From the NCBI GenBank assembly GCA_046727435.1, contig JBKPCR010000158.1, positions 1-18,736 on the forward strand: DNA of 18,736 bases. The letters are read 5' to 3'. A model generated the notes under the pieces. It was not told the DNA's origin and did not search any database. It saw only the letters and a program-made list of their open reading frames with translations. This DNA is from CAVPRW01 sp046727435 [NCBI: bacterium] (lineage in GTDB: Bacteria > Tectomicrobia > Entotheonellia > J063). Made by a program: the position numbers and the translations under genes. Numbering within the stretch: the first letter of the stretch is position 1; each line of letters begins with the position of its first letter. Below, one piece after another: positions 1-8,306 of the stretch.

Positions 1-514
1 GCATGGCCTTGCGTCCCCGAACTTTGGCGATGCTGTGCTATCTGGCCGAGCATCCCGGTCGGTTGGTGACGAAAGCTGAGTTGCGCCAACACATCTGGGC
101 GGGAACCCACGTGACCGACACCGTGCTGCGGGTGTGTGTGCAGGAAATCCGGGCGGCCTTGGGCGACGCCGCGGCGGCGCCACAGTATCTCGAAACCATC
201 GGACGGCAGGGCTAGAGGAGCGGTGGTGGGAGGCCGAGTTGTATCGGCTCAAAGGGGCATTACTCCTCCAACTCACGATCCCAGATATCCATCAGGCAGA
301 AGTCTGTTTCCAGCAAGCCCTCGATGTGGCCCGCCGCCAACAGGCGAAGGCGCTAGAGTTACGGGCGGCCATGAGCCTAAGTCGGCTGTGGCAGCGCCAG
401 GGCAAGTGGGATGCGGCCCGCAAGCTTCTGGCGCCGATCTATGGCTGGTTCACCGAGGGCTTTGATACGCCCGACCTACAGGAGGCCAAGGCGTTGTTGG
501 CGCAGCTGTCATAA
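1..514 (+). pseudogene. Winged-helix/TPR (AAA-type) regulator, internally deleted and cut by the window edge
   Basis: Two pieces of one family protein lie side by side. Bases 3-211 encode a Trans_reg_C (OmpR-type) winged-helix domain; the stretch LVTKAELRQHIW and the recognition helix TVLRVCVQEIRAAL are typical, and the piece stops at GRQG where the family continues with YRF. Bases about 212-514, in the next frame, encode the C-terminal TPR tail (RWWEAELYRLKGALLL, then AEVCFQQALDVARRQQAKALELRAA, ending LQEAKALLAQLS). Complete relatives carry an AAA/adenylate-cyclase-type ATPase and many TPRs between these parts. The simplest reading is a deletion of roughly 2 kb or more at about position 211, which also shifted the frame and created TAG at 213. 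The true N-terminus lies left of the window. Confident as a remnant; the exact family name is inferred. Confidence 0.8.
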
Positions 515-557
515 CGGTAATCCCGAACTTGGCCAGACCTTGCTAGAAGTCCCCCCA

Positions 558-1490
558 TCACACCGCACTGAACTGCGGTACAATCTCGTGGGCGAAGCGA
601 TCCACCTGGGCGATCAGATCGGAGGGTGGACAAGCTGGCCACAGCACGAATTTGGTTAAGCCGGCTTCGACGTAGCGGGCGATCTTGTCGCAGCACTCCT
701 GTGGAGAGCCGATGGGCCAAAACTGCTGGACGTGTTCGCGGTCCGGCATGCTCTGGCAGAAACGATCCGCCATCGCATGCGCCTCCTGGGAGTTGTCCGC
801 TACATTGCAAAAAACGATGGCGCCGGCTTCGATGTCGGCGTCTCCACGGCCGTAGTGCGCTGCGAGCTCAGCGATTTTCTGACGTCCCTCCTGGAACTGT
901 TGCGGCGTCACCCGTGAGGCGAACCACCCATCGCCCAACCGCGCCACGCGCTTGAGCGCAAAGTCGGTGCGACCACCGACCCAGAGATCGATATGTCCTC
1001 GTGCCGGCTTGGGTTCGATGGTGATATCCTCAACCTGATAGTACTTGCCGGTGAAGGTGACATGGGACTCCGACCAGAGCTTGCGCATTAAAACCATGCC
1101 TTCATCCAATTTGCCGGCCCGATGCTCGATGGTCATCCCCAATGCTCCGAACTCCTTTGGGTTGGAGCCGAGTCCCACCGCACAGATCACCCGACCTGGC
1201 GCCAGATAATCCAAGGTGGCAAAGGTCTTGGCAGTAATGACCGGATGCCGCAGCGGCAGCGACAGCACGCTTGGCCCCATCTTCAAGCGGCTGGTGCGGG
1301 CGGCGATGGCCGCCAGCATGCTCGGTGTGTCGAGCTCTGGATTGACGCCGACGTCGATGATATGGTCGCTCAGCCAAACTGAATCGATGCCCCACGCTTC
1401 TGATTTATCGATCAATTCAAACACCGTGGCGGCGCTGGGTGTGCCAAGCCGCCACCCCCCGAAACCGATGCCCAGTTTAATGGTATCCAT
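558..1490 (-). CDS. LLM-class (luciferase-like) flavin-dependent oxidoreductase
   Basis: A 310-residue protein of the bacterial luciferase-like fold, the usual length for F420- or FMN-dependent LLM-class oxidoreductases. Visible family signatures are the N-terminal strand LGIGFGGWRLG, the AWGIDSVWLSDHI segment, TSRLKMGPSVLSLPLRHPV, the APGRVICAVGLGSNPKEF strand-turn that contacts the cofactor phosphate, and LWVGGRTDFALKRVARLGDGWF. These proteins are cytoplasmic oxidoreductases whose substrate cannot be read from sequence; the family covers monooxygenases, desulfonylases and F420-linked reductases. The ATG is preceded by a CCAGGAG ribosome site at 1499-1505. It lies 233 bases downstream of the methyltransferase gene on the same strand, so co-transcription in a small catabolic or secondary-metabolism unit is possible. 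Its 3' end faces the regulator remnant. Confidence 0.85.
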   Translation of the reverse strand: MDTIKLGIGFGGWRLGTPSAATVFELIDKSEAWGIDSVWLSDHIIDVGVNPELDTPSMLAAIAARTSRLKMGPSVLSLPLRHPVITAKTFATLDYLAPGRVICAVGLGSNPKEFGALGMTIEHRAGKLDEGMVLMRKLWSESHVTFTGKYYQVEDITIEPKPARGHIDLWVGGRTDFALKRVARLGDGWFASRVTPQQFQEGRQKIAELAAHYGRGDADIEAGAIVFCNVADNSQEAHAMADRFCQSMPDREHVQQFWPIGSPQECCDKIARYVEAGLTKFVLWPACPPSDLIAQVDRFAHEIVPQFSAV

Positions 1491-1497
1491 AGTTGAT

Positions 1498-1505
1498 ACT
1501 CCTGG
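1498..1505 (-). promoter_or_regulatory. Ribosome binding site of the first LLM oxidoreductase
   Basis: Read on the minus strand this is CCAGGAGT, with GGAG ending 8 bases before the ATG at 1490. It supports the chosen start. Confidence 0.6.
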
Positions 1506-1723
1506 TTGTTACCTTATCTCAAACGTTTGCGGCGCGGGGATCACCGATGGCGGCGTGGAGGCCAAATGCAACCATGCAGGGGACTCCCTGACGTAACCCG
1601 ACTCGATGGCGGAATCATGAGTAGGAATTTTTTCTCCTAATTGCCCCATATACCGCTTGGGGGCTTCATTGAGAATTCAGACCGATTGTAGCGGAAATGC
1701 CGTGGGCTGTCTACCAACCCTTC

Positions 1724-2725
1724 TCATGGCTTGCGGCCGGTGATGATGCTCCAATACCCCGCCGTGGGCTTCGCTTCGATGTCGACGAACCCCGCGTCAC
1801 TGAGCATGCTGGCATAGTCATGGGACGAGTAGCGCCCGCCCTCACCACGCATGAGCGCCAACATGGTCATGGCCACAACGGCCAGGGGGCCGCGGCGCGC
1901 CTCTTCATACGGCCGCTCATGAATGATGATGCGTCCGCCAGATGGCAGGCTAGCAAAGCTCTTGGCGGTCAGGACACGACCGCGCTCGGGCGACCAATGG
2001 TGATATATGGCCGAGAACAGGTGAAGATCCGCCAGTGGGAACGGCTCATTGAGCATATCTCCCATGTGGGTGCGAACGCGCTCCCGTACGCCATACTGCT
2101 CAATAAATGCCTGTGCGATGTTCAGGGTTTCGGCATCCCTATCGAAAACCACGGCTTGCAGATGTGGCCAATGCAAGGTCGCGCCAATGGAATGCGCCCC
2201 CGAGCCACCGCCGACGTCGAGCATGAGGTGATGCGTGGCGAGGTCGAGGGCTTTCGGCCAGGAGAGCGCTGCGCTCATGCTCATGCTGTGCATGGCGCGG
2301 ATGAACATACGCCTGTCGCTGTGCTGCGTCAGCGGTGCGTCGTTCACCAAGGCATCCCTCAGGCTGGAGAACGAGAACACGGCTTCGTTGGCGATTTCGC
2401 GATCGAGATACCAGCCGAAATATGTGGGGCCGCCTTCCACCAGAGCATCCGCGGCCAGGGGGGTGAGCCCATAGTGTCCATTTTGGGTTTGGACCAGCGA
2501 CAGGGACTCCAGCATGACCAGGAGTGCCTCGGCTGGATGGTCGGCGAGTTTCAGCGCAGCGCAGATGTCGGCCAGGGTGCGAGGCCGCTCGCCAAGTAAC
2601 GCAAAGAGCTTCAGGTCGTGGGCGATGAGCATCGCCGTATAACCCCGGCCCGCTGCAATCAGGTCCCACAGCGGCCGATCATCAGTGCGTGGCTTCCGGA
2701 TGTCCTCAAGCACGTGTGGCTGCAT
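1724..2725 (-). CDS. SAM-dependent O-methyltransferase (Methyltransf_2 / acetylserotonin-type)
   Basis: A 333-residue methyltransferase with the two-part layout of small-molecule O-methyltransferases. The N-terminal half (about 1-110) looks like the winged-helix dimerisation domain: GYTAMLIAHDLKLFALL, then TLADICAALK and a YGLTPLAADAL hairpin. The C-terminal Rossmann half carries SAM motif I DVGGGSG at residues 170-176, an acidic residue after strand 2 (VVFDRDAE), and a YHHW motif around 241-244 where relatives place the catalytic histidine. The acceptor is unknown; relatives methylate phenols, polyketides or carotenoid intermediates. I chose ATG at 2725 over a GTG at 2761 because a strong GGAGGAGAGG site ends 5 bases before it. 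It is the upstream member of a pair with the LLM oxidoreductase, and divergent from ppk1. Confidence 0.85.
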   Translation of the reverse strand: MQPHVLEDIRKPRTDDRPLWDLIAAGRGYTAMLIAHDLKLFALLGERPRTLADICAALKLADHPAEALLVMLESLSLVQTQNGHYGLTPLAADALVEGGPTYFGWYLDREIANEAVFSFSSLRDALVNDAPLTQHSDRRMFIRAMHSMSMSAALSWPKALDLATHHLMLDVGGGSGAHSIGATLHWPHLQAVVFDRDAETLNIAQAFIEQYGVRERVRTHMGDMLNEPFPLADLHLFSAIYHHWSPERGRVLTAKSFASLPSGGRIIIHERPYEEARRGPLAVVAMTMLALMRGEGGRYSSHDYASMLSDAGFVDIEAKPTAGYWSIITGRKP

Positions 2726-2730
2726 CACCG

Positions 2731-2740
2731 CCTCTCCTCC
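2731..2740 (-). promoter_or_regulatory. Ribosome binding site deciding the O-methyltransferase start
   Basis: Minus-strand GGAGGAGAGG sits 5 bases upstream of ATG 2725. The longer reading frame from GTG 2761 has no comparable site, so the shorter protein is preferred. Confidence 0.6.
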
Positions 2741-3123
2741 AACGTCGCGACATACTGGCACTCACAGAATTTCCAGCTGCAACCTAGCCTCAGATCGCAC
2801 CTGTCACCTCCTCCGGCACGATGGCCTTCAACCATCCTGCCACATAGCCGTGTCGATAGTCTAGCCTGAGTGTGTGGAGGACCCTCCGCACCAGGATTCG
2901 AGCCTATTTCCCCAAGCGCTGGGAGATAGCAAAAAGCTCAGACATGCCTACGGTAGTTCTGTTAGAATAAATGCCCATGCGTATGACGGCTTCCACGCGA
3001 AAGCCTGTTCCCCTCCCCCCGGTCGTGGGGTCATCGTCGGCATCGGGACGCCGATCGCGGACTGGCAGAAGTCTGCATGACCCACGTCTATCGAACCTCG
3101 TAGCTTGAAACAGTGGAGACCCC
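2741..3123. promoter_or_regulatory. Divergent intergenic region between the O-methyltransferase and ppk1
   Basis: About 380 bases without a supportable gene separate two divergent start codons, so it must hold both promoters. The only structure I see is a near-palindrome at 2873-2890 (TGTGGAGG-AC-CCTCCGCA), whose 2-base centre makes it better suited as an operator than as a hairpin. I found no convincing Pho-box direct repeats, although ppk genes are often phosphate-regulated. A GGAG ribosome site at 3115-3118 precedes the ppk1 ATG by 5 bases. Confidence 0.35.
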
Positions 3124-5298
3124 ATGGACGAAATTTCGGACCTGATCACGATACCAGGACAGCCGGCATTGACGACGGTGGGGGAGAATGAACCGCGGTT
3201 GCCTGCGGATTTGGACGACCCACAGTGGTATCTCAACCGCGAACTCAGTCAGTTAGAATTTTTTCGCCGTGTCCTGGAAGAAGCCAAAGATGCGTCTCAC
3301 CCGCTGCTCGAACGGGTGAAATTTCTGGCCATCGTCGGCTCCAATCTGGATGAGTTCTTCATGGTGCGCGTGGCTGGCCTGAAACAGCAGATCGCCGCCG
3401 GTGTGGTCGAGCTTTCCCTCGATGGCCTGACCCCCGCCGAACAGTTGGCAGCGATCCGTAAGGCCGTATCCAAGTTGCTAGCAGAGGCGCGTGACTGTTA
3501 TCAAGACGACCTCCTGCCCACACTGACGGAGGCCGGGATTCACATCCTGGGGTACCCAGACCTGGACCATCGCCAACAGGCCTACGTCACGAAATATTTC
3601 GCACAAGTGGTCTTCCCAGTCTTGACGCCGCTAGCGTTTGACCCGGGGCGGCCATTTCCCCATATCTCGAATCTGAGCTTGAATCTGGCGGTGCTGATCC
3701 GTGATCCCGCCGGGAAGGAACGGTTTGCACGGGTCAAGGTCCCAGGCACGCTGCCGCGTCTGGTCCCTCTCCGGCGTTCGTCGGGCGGTGTACGGAAAGA
3801 TGGGATAGCGCCCCGTTCGCACTACTTCGTGTGGCTCGAACAAGTCATCGCTGCCCATCTGGAGGCGCTATTCCCCGGCATGGAGATTCTGGCGGCCCAT
3901 CCCTTCCGGGTCATCCGCGATGCCGACATCCTCATCCAGGAGCTCGAAGCCTACGACCTGCTCGAAACCATGGAGGAAAGCGTACGGCGTCGGCGTTTTG
4001 GCTCAGTGGTACAGCTGGCGGTGAATAAATCAACCCCCGTGGATATTCGCGACATCTTGCGGGAAAACCTGGAGGTGGAACGCCGTGATATCTACACCAT
4101 CGATGGGCCGCTAGGTCTCAGCGACTTGATGGGATTGACGACGATCGATCGTTACGATTTGAAAGATCCCCCCTTTGTCCCAGCGACGCCGGCTATCTTG
4201 AATCATGACCACGACCAAGACATGTTCGCCGCCATCCGCCGCGACGATATCATCCTGCATCATCCCTACGATTCGTTTGCATCGGTCGTGGCATTCCTTC
4301 AATCTGCTGCCCGCGATCCTGATGTCCTAGCCATCAAGCAAACGCTCTATCGGGTGGGACGCAACTCGCCAGTGGTCGAAGCCCTACTCGAGGCGGCCAC
4401 CAATGGCAAGCAGGTGGCGGTGTTGGTGGAGATCAAGGCGCGCTTTGATGAGGAGAGCAATATCGGCTGGGCAAAGCGCCTGGAAGCAGAGGGTGTGCAC
4501 GTCATCTACGGTTTACTGGGCTTGAAGACTCATTCCAAAATCGCTCTCGTGGTGCGCAAAGAGGGCGATGGGGTGCGCCGTTACGTGCATTTGGCGACGG
4601 GGAACTACAATGGCATCACGGCCCAGGTCTATACCGATCTCGGTGTGTTTACCTGCGACGAGGACATCGGGGCGGACGCCACTGATCTCTTCAACTATCT
4701 CACCGGGTATTCGGCCAAACACGACTATCGCAAGCTGCTGGTCGCCCCGATCAACCTGAGGGCGCGGCTAGAGAGCCTCATCCGCCGCGAAATCGAGCAT
4801 CAGCGGCAGGGGAGGCGCGGTCATCTGATCTTCAAGGTGAATGCCATCGTCGATCGACCGATGATCAGGCTGCTCTATCAGGCGTCACAGGCGGGAGTGC
4901 AGGTGGATCTGCTGGTGCGGGGGATTTGTTGCTTGCGCCCAGGGGTGGACGGCCTGAGCGAGAACATCCGCGTCACCAGCATCGTGGGCCGCTTCCTGGA
5001 GCATAGTCGCATCTATTACTTCCGTAACGGGGGCCAGGAAGACATCTATTTGGGGAGCGCTGACCTGATGACGCGCAACCTCGATTACCGTGTCGAAGTA
5101 TTGTTTCCGGTGGAAAATGAGCGCTTGATTCGGCACCTGCGCGATGAGGTGCTCGCGACGTATCTGGCCGATAACGTCAAAGCTCGCTGGCTACATACCG
5201 ATGGGAATTATGCGCACCGCCAGCCTGCACCGGGCGAAGTGCTGATCAGCAGCCAAGCGGCGTTTCTGCAACGCGCCTTGCAGGTATCCCGCGGCTGA
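3124..5298 (+). CDS. ppk1: Polyphosphate kinase 1
   Basis: A full-length 724-residue PPK1, which reversibly transfers the ATP gamma-phosphate to inorganic polyphosphate. The N-terminal domain begins with WYLNRELSQLEFFRRVLEEA; the middle domain contains FPHISNLSLNLAV; the two C-terminal phospholipase-D-like catalytic domains contain AIKQTLYRVG, VEIKARFDEESNIGWAKRLE and HLATGNYN. The autophosphorylated histidine is His470 (KTHSKIALVV) and the second active-site histidine is His627 (EHSRIYYF). Their 157-residue spacing equals that of His435 and His592 in the E. coli enzyme. A GGAG site precedes the ATG. No ppx (exopolyphosphatase) gene is adjacent. It meets the second LLM oxidoreductase tail to tail, 60 bases apart. 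This is the most securely named gene here. Confidence 0.97.
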   Translation: MDEISDLITIPGQPALTTVGENEPRLPADLDDPQWYLNRELSQLEFFRRVLEEAKDASHPLLERVKFLAIVGSNLDEFFMVRVAGLKQQIAAGVVELSLDGLTPAEQLAAIRKAVSKLLAEARDCYQDDLLPTLTEAGIHILGYPDLDHRQQAYVTKYFAQVVFPVLTPLAFDPGRPFPHISNLSLNLAVLIRDPAGKERFARVKVPGTLPRLVPLRRSSGGVRKDGIAPRSHYFVWLEQVIAAHLEALFPGMEILAAHPFRVIRDADILIQELEAYDLLETMEESVRRRRFGSVVQLAVNKSTPVDIRDILRENLEVERRDIYTIDGPLGLSDLMGLTTIDRYDLKDPPFVPATPAILNHDHDQDMFAAIRRDDIILHHPYDSFASVVAFLQSAARDPDVLAIKQTLYRVGRNSPVVEALLEAATNGKQVAVLVEIKARFDEESNIGWAKRLEAEGVHVIYGLLGLKTHSKIALVVRKEGDGVRRYVHLATGNYNGITAQVYTDLGVFTCDEDIGADATDLFNYLTGYSAKHDYRKLLVAPINLRARLESLIRREIEHQRQGRRGHLIFKVNAIVDRPMIRLLYQASQAGVQVDLLVRGICCLRPGVDGLSENIRVTSIVGRFLEHSRIYYFRNGGQEDIYLGSADLMTRNLDYRVEVLFPVENERLIRHLRDEVLATYLADNVKARWLHTDGNYAHRQPAPGEVLISSQAAFLQRALQVSRG

Positions 5299-5358
5299 GC
5301 GCATCGGTGTCCATGGATGTCCCTCTGGCCAAATGCATGGGCTCACGTCAGGGCCACC

Positions 5359-6354
5359 CTACCCTGCGAGCCCCTCCAGTGTCTGCCGAATCATCTCGCG
5401 TGAGGCTCCATGGGTGAAGGACACAATCGGTAGCGTGACGCCGGCGGCGCGATATCGTCCCAGTTGCGCGCGACCGTCTTCCGGGCTACCGCAGATCGCC
5501 ATATGTGCCACCATGGTGTCGCTCACTTGGCTCGCCGCGGCCTGGCGATCTCTCCTCGCCCAGGCCTCGCGCACGCGAGCCACCTCATCCTCAAAGCCGT
5601 AGCGGGCGATCAGGTTGGCATAAAATGTCCCCATTCCACCGATATAGTAGGCCAGATGGGATTGCACCAATCTCCGCGCCGCTTCCACATCCTCCGAGAC
5701 ACATGACAGGATATATGGCGCGACGTCAATGGCCTCCATGCTACGGCCGACCCTCTTGGCTCCACTCTCGAGGTCGCGCTGAAAATTGGGGAGGTGGTTG
5801 GTGTCGAGGTAGATCGGCAGCCAACCATCGGCCAATTCCCCGGTCAGACGTAGATTTTGCGGGCCTAACGAGGCCACATAGATCGGGACCTTCGACCGTA
5901 CGGGCGCAAACGGCAAACGAAATCCCTTGAGCTGAAAGATCTCACCCTGGTAATCCACCCGCTCACCGCTGAGGATGAGCCGGATGATCTCGATATACTC
6001 GCGGGTGCGCCGAAGTGGGCGCTCAAAGGGGAGGCCATGCCAGTTCTCGATGACGAGCGGGCCGCTCGTGCCGAGACCAAGAATGACGCGTCCCGCGGAG
6101 ATCTCGTCGAGGGCGGCGATGGTCTGGGCGATAAGCGCCGGCGAACGGCTATAGACGGTGGTTATGCCGGTGGCGAGCTTGATGCGGCTGGTATGGCAGG
6201 CCAGTTGTGTGAGCCAGGTGAAGCCATCGCGCCCCCACGACTCGCCCACCCAAACCGAGTCATAGCCGAGGGCTTCGGCTTGTTGGACGACCTCAACGAT
6301 CTCCTGGCGGGGCAGGTCTTCGCTGCGGGGAAGTGTCAAGCCGATGTGCGCCAT
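5359..6354 (-). CDS. LLM-class F420-dependent oxidoreductase (Mer-like)
   Basis: A 331-residue luciferase-like oxidoreductase, distinct from the one at the left end. It has GLTLPRSEDLP at the N-terminus, QAEALGYDSVWVGESWGRD, TSRIKLATGITTVYSRSPALIAQTIAALDEIS, the cofactor-binding turn GRVILGLGTSGPLVIENWHG, and VPIYVASLGPQNLRLTGELADGWLP. These are hallmarks of the branch that includes methylenetetrahydromethanopterin reductase (Mer) and mycobacterial F420 enzymes; binding of F420 rather than FMN is an inference from that similarity. The minus-strand AAAGGA at 6361-6366 lies 6 bases before the ATG. It appears to be a single-gene unit convergent with ppk1. Substrate unknown. Confidence 0.88.
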   Translation of the reverse strand: MAHIGLTLPRSEDLPRQEIVEVVQQAEALGYDSVWVGESWGRDGFTWLTQLACHTSRIKLATGITTVYSRSPALIAQTIAALDEISAGRVILGLGTSGPLVIENWHGLPFERPLRRTREYIEIIRLILSGERVDYQGEIFQLKGFRLPFAPVRSKVPIYVASLGPQNLRLTGELADGWLPIYLDTNHLPNFQRDLESGAKRVGRSMEAIDVAPYILSCVSEDVEAARRLVQSHLAYYIGGMGTFYANLIARYGFEDEVARVREAWARRDRQAAASQVSDTMVAHMAICGSPEDGRAQLGRYRAAGVTLPIVSFTHGASREMIRQTLEGLAG

Positions 6355-6542
6355 TGACGGTCCTTTCAGTCTCTTCCTCTTCGCGGGGGAGCAGCTCGAA
6401 TTTAGGATATCATTAGCGTAAGGTCAACGGGAAATTTGCGACGTCCGGACCAAGGGTTCTGTTGAAGCTATCTCGACCTTGATGGTTGAAACGCACTCGA
6501 TGACAAGACTGCCCCGCGAACTCCTGGGTTTATCACTTCAAC
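6355..6542. other. Spacer upstream of the second LLM oxidoreductase gene
   Basis: Short non-coding gap holding the 5' leader of the LLM gene and the 3' flank of the DUF3037 gene. Apart from the AAAGGA ribosome site at 6361-6366 I see no recognisable promoter, terminator or repeat. Confidence 0.4.
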
Positions 6543-6989
6543 CTAAACCCTATTTCCCAATGTTCCCTCCGACCTGTTCTCCGCCGCCGGAGCTGCCGCG
6601 CGAGACGGTCGCACCATCGTATCAAGCAGGTGCTCCAGTACTGCAGTCGGGTCCCTGCAACAACCGGTGTGCACAGGAGATGTCTGAATGATGGTGCTTC
6701 GGGGTGCCACGAGCCAGTGGAAGCGCTCCCTCTGTGAGAGTTGACCAATCGGCCCTGACTGCTCTCCGCCAGCACACACAACGGGGATGGTCGCTAGGTG
6801 GGCCCGGATGGTTTCGATATCCAGTGTCGGATCAACAGCCATCAGCCGCTGCTCATTCAGTTCAATGCGGGCTTCGAGGAATCCTTTGGCCGGGCATGAG
6901 ACGACCACACCGACGTTGACGAACTCTTCACGCTCGACCTTGGGAACGACTCGTATTATGGCGTAATCATACGTATCGTGATCGTGCAC
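6543..6989 (-). CDS. DUF3037 family protein, partner of the HipA-like kinase
   Basis: A 148-residue protein recognised as DUF3037 from YDYAIIRVVPKVEREEFVNVGVVVSCP, the family's opening strand-helix block, followed by FLEARIELNEQRL and an HLLDTMV segment near the end. The function is unknown; members are typically found next to HipA-like kinase genes, as here. I chose GTG 6989 rather than ATG 7013 because GGAGGAGG lies 6 bases upstream of the GTG and relatives start at this point. The gene then overlaps the kinase stop codon by 23 bases, which points to translational coupling. The tail after DTMV (PSRAAAPAAENRSEG) looks disordered. Confident in the family, not in any activity. Confidence 0.8.
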   Translation of the reverse strand: MHDHDTYDYAIIRVVPKVEREEFVNVGVVVSCPAKGFLEARIELNEQRLMAVDPTLDIETIRAHLATIPVVCAGGEQSGPIGQLSQRERFHWLVAPRSTIIQTSPVHTGCCRDPTAVLEHLLDTMVRPSRAAAPAAENRSEGTLGNRV

Positions 6990-7749
6990 GGATGGCCTCC
7001 TCCAGGAAACCACGCGGTGGCTCTAGGCGGCTCAGCAGGTACTCAATGTAAGCGTCACGGTGTTGGTTGCTCCCGCCGAACACAGAGTCCCCAACCAGCC
7101 AGGCGTCAGGAATCAATTTCACGATGCTGTCAATGAGGTCTGGCGTGACCCGCCCGGTCATCTTCGGGTCTACCTCTCGGAGAGAGCTGCCAAATTGGAG
7201 GAGGACGTGGTCATTGATCATGGAGAAAGGATCTCGGCTGCGGTCGCGATAGTTGTTCCATGAGTGGTGAACGTAGAGGGTCGCACCGTGATCGATGAGC
7301 CAAAGTCGTCGGTGCCACACCAGCATGTTCGTGTTGCGCGGCGTACGATCGACGTTGGTCACGTAGGCGTCGAACCAGACGACCGAAGAGGCGAAATCCG
7401 CGTCGGGCTTCTCTACCACCGGGTCAAACGTCACGGCACCGGGCAGGTAGTCGAGCGCGAGATTGAGACCGGCACTCGCCCGTATCAGGTGTTGTATCTC
7501 CGGGTCGGGCTCAGTGCGGGCGAGTTCGGGGTCGAGTTCGATGAAGACGATCTCCGGCACTGGCAGCCCGGCGGCCCGGGCAATTTCCCCGGACACTAGC
7601 TCAGCGATGAGCGCTTTGGGCCCCTGCCCCGCACCGCGGAACTTGAGCACATACATGCCATCATCATCGGCTTCGACAATGGCTGGAAGCGATCCGCCTT
7701 CGCGCAACGGGGTGACATATCTTGTGGCCATGACTGTTCTCAAGCTCAT
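6967..7749 (-). CDS. HipA-like kinase family protein
   Basis: A 260-residue protein of the stand-alone HipA-like kinase group that pairs with DUF3037. It opens with ATRYVTPLREGGSLPAIVEADDDG and has an ATP-lysine candidate in YVLKFRGAGQG (about residue 36), then a helix ALIAELVSGEIARAAGLPVP. The catalytic loop is VDRTPRNTNML, with Asp near residue 134 and a metal-binding Asn near 141. The DFG-like motif is LIDHGA, with Asp near 153. All kinase-critical residues therefore look intact. Unlike E. coli HipA it lacks the N-terminal subdomain and no HipB-type DNA-binding antitoxin is present; DUF3037 takes the partner position. Three in-frame ATGs exist (7809, 7749, 7731); 7749 matches the usual M-x-L-R-T-V start of relatives but none has a strong ribosome site. 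Upstream DNA is an unrelated recombinase fragment. Confidence 0.8.
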   Translation of the reverse strand: MSLRTVMATRYVTPLREGGSLPAIVEADDDGMYVLKFRGAGQGPKALIAELVSGEIARAAGLPVPEIVFIELDPELARTEPDPEIQHLIRASAGLNLALDYLPGAVTFDPVVEKPDADFASSVVWFDAYVTNVDRTPRNTNMLVWHRRLWLIDHGATLYVHHSWNNYRDRSRDPFSMINDHVLLQFGSSLREVDPKMTGRVTPDLIDSIVKLIPDAWLVGDSVFGGSNQHRDAYIEYLLSRLEPPRGFLEEAIRARSRYV

Positions 7750-7799
7750 TGTCTGCCCACTGTTCAAGGTTAGCTGACGAGGCGAGATACCGCGAGTGA

Positions 7800-8163
7800 A
7801 GTGCCCCATCCGCTTGACGGAAGGCTTCGGCGCGGTCTATTTGCCGTTTGCGCTTGAACGAAAATACCCCCAAGCAAGCCGTCAGTGGGGCTGGCAGTAC
7901 ACCATTCTCGTTCGCAGCCGCTCGAGTGCTCAGCGAAGCGACACAGCACATCGGCATCATACCGACGAACAGACGTGGCAAGATACCATCAAAAGGGCCG
8001 TACGTGCGGCAAAAATCGTCCTGCCAGAGAGCTGCCATACCCTTCGGCAGAGCTTCGCGACGCACTGGCTAGAAGCCGGCTACGATATCCGCACCGTGCA
8101 GGAGCTGTGAGGCCGTAAAGACGTGCCCACAACGATGATTTACACGCAGGTGCTGAACGCGAA
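7800..8163 (+). pseudogene. Integron-type tyrosine recombinase (IntI-like), C-terminal remnant
   Basis: In one frame, 7808-8160 matches the C-terminal catalytic half of environmental integron integrases: EGFGAVYLPFALERKYPQA, WGWQY, HRHHTDEQT, KRAVRAAKI, then SCHTLRQSFATHWLEAGYD and IRTVQEL. TGA at 8108-8110 replaces the usual second Leu of QELLG, and reading resumes in frame as GRKDVPTTMIYTQVLN. The box-II HxLR and the nucleophilic Tyr (MIYT) remain, but the GH(K/S)D histidine has become Arg. The N-terminal half and any attI are missing; similarity ends at about 7800, beside the HipA-like gene. The gene is therefore dead. The LERKYP and WGWQY segments are the reason for preferring an integron integrase over XerC/D. 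Its orientation does not match a simple integron with the minus-strand cassettes lying to its right. Confidence 0.85.
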
Positions 8164-8306
8164 GTGTCCGCCGCCGCTAGAAGCGGGAGCGACGCCGGAG
8201 CGGACGCTGGAAGAGGTCGGCGGCAAACCCTGGTTCGGCACGGCCACAGGTGGGCTCTGGGGAGCACCCTGGCCTGCATTCATACCGCCGGGCGATTGAC
8301 ACGGAT

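Noticed and set aside
1622-1639. TAGGA...TCCTA repeat with a T-run upstream of the first LLM gene
   Set aside because: Five base pairs, with the T-run in the loop rather than after the stem; not a convincing terminator or operator.
1697-2599. 300-codon open frame on the plus strand
   Set aside because: It is the antisense of the O-methyltransferase; composition (many His, Gly, Arg) and lack of any family motif mark it as a shadow.
5349-5366. CAGGG...CCCTG hairpin between ppk1 and the LLM gene as a terminator
   Set aside because: Only 5 bp with an 8-base loop and no T-run; it may be chance.
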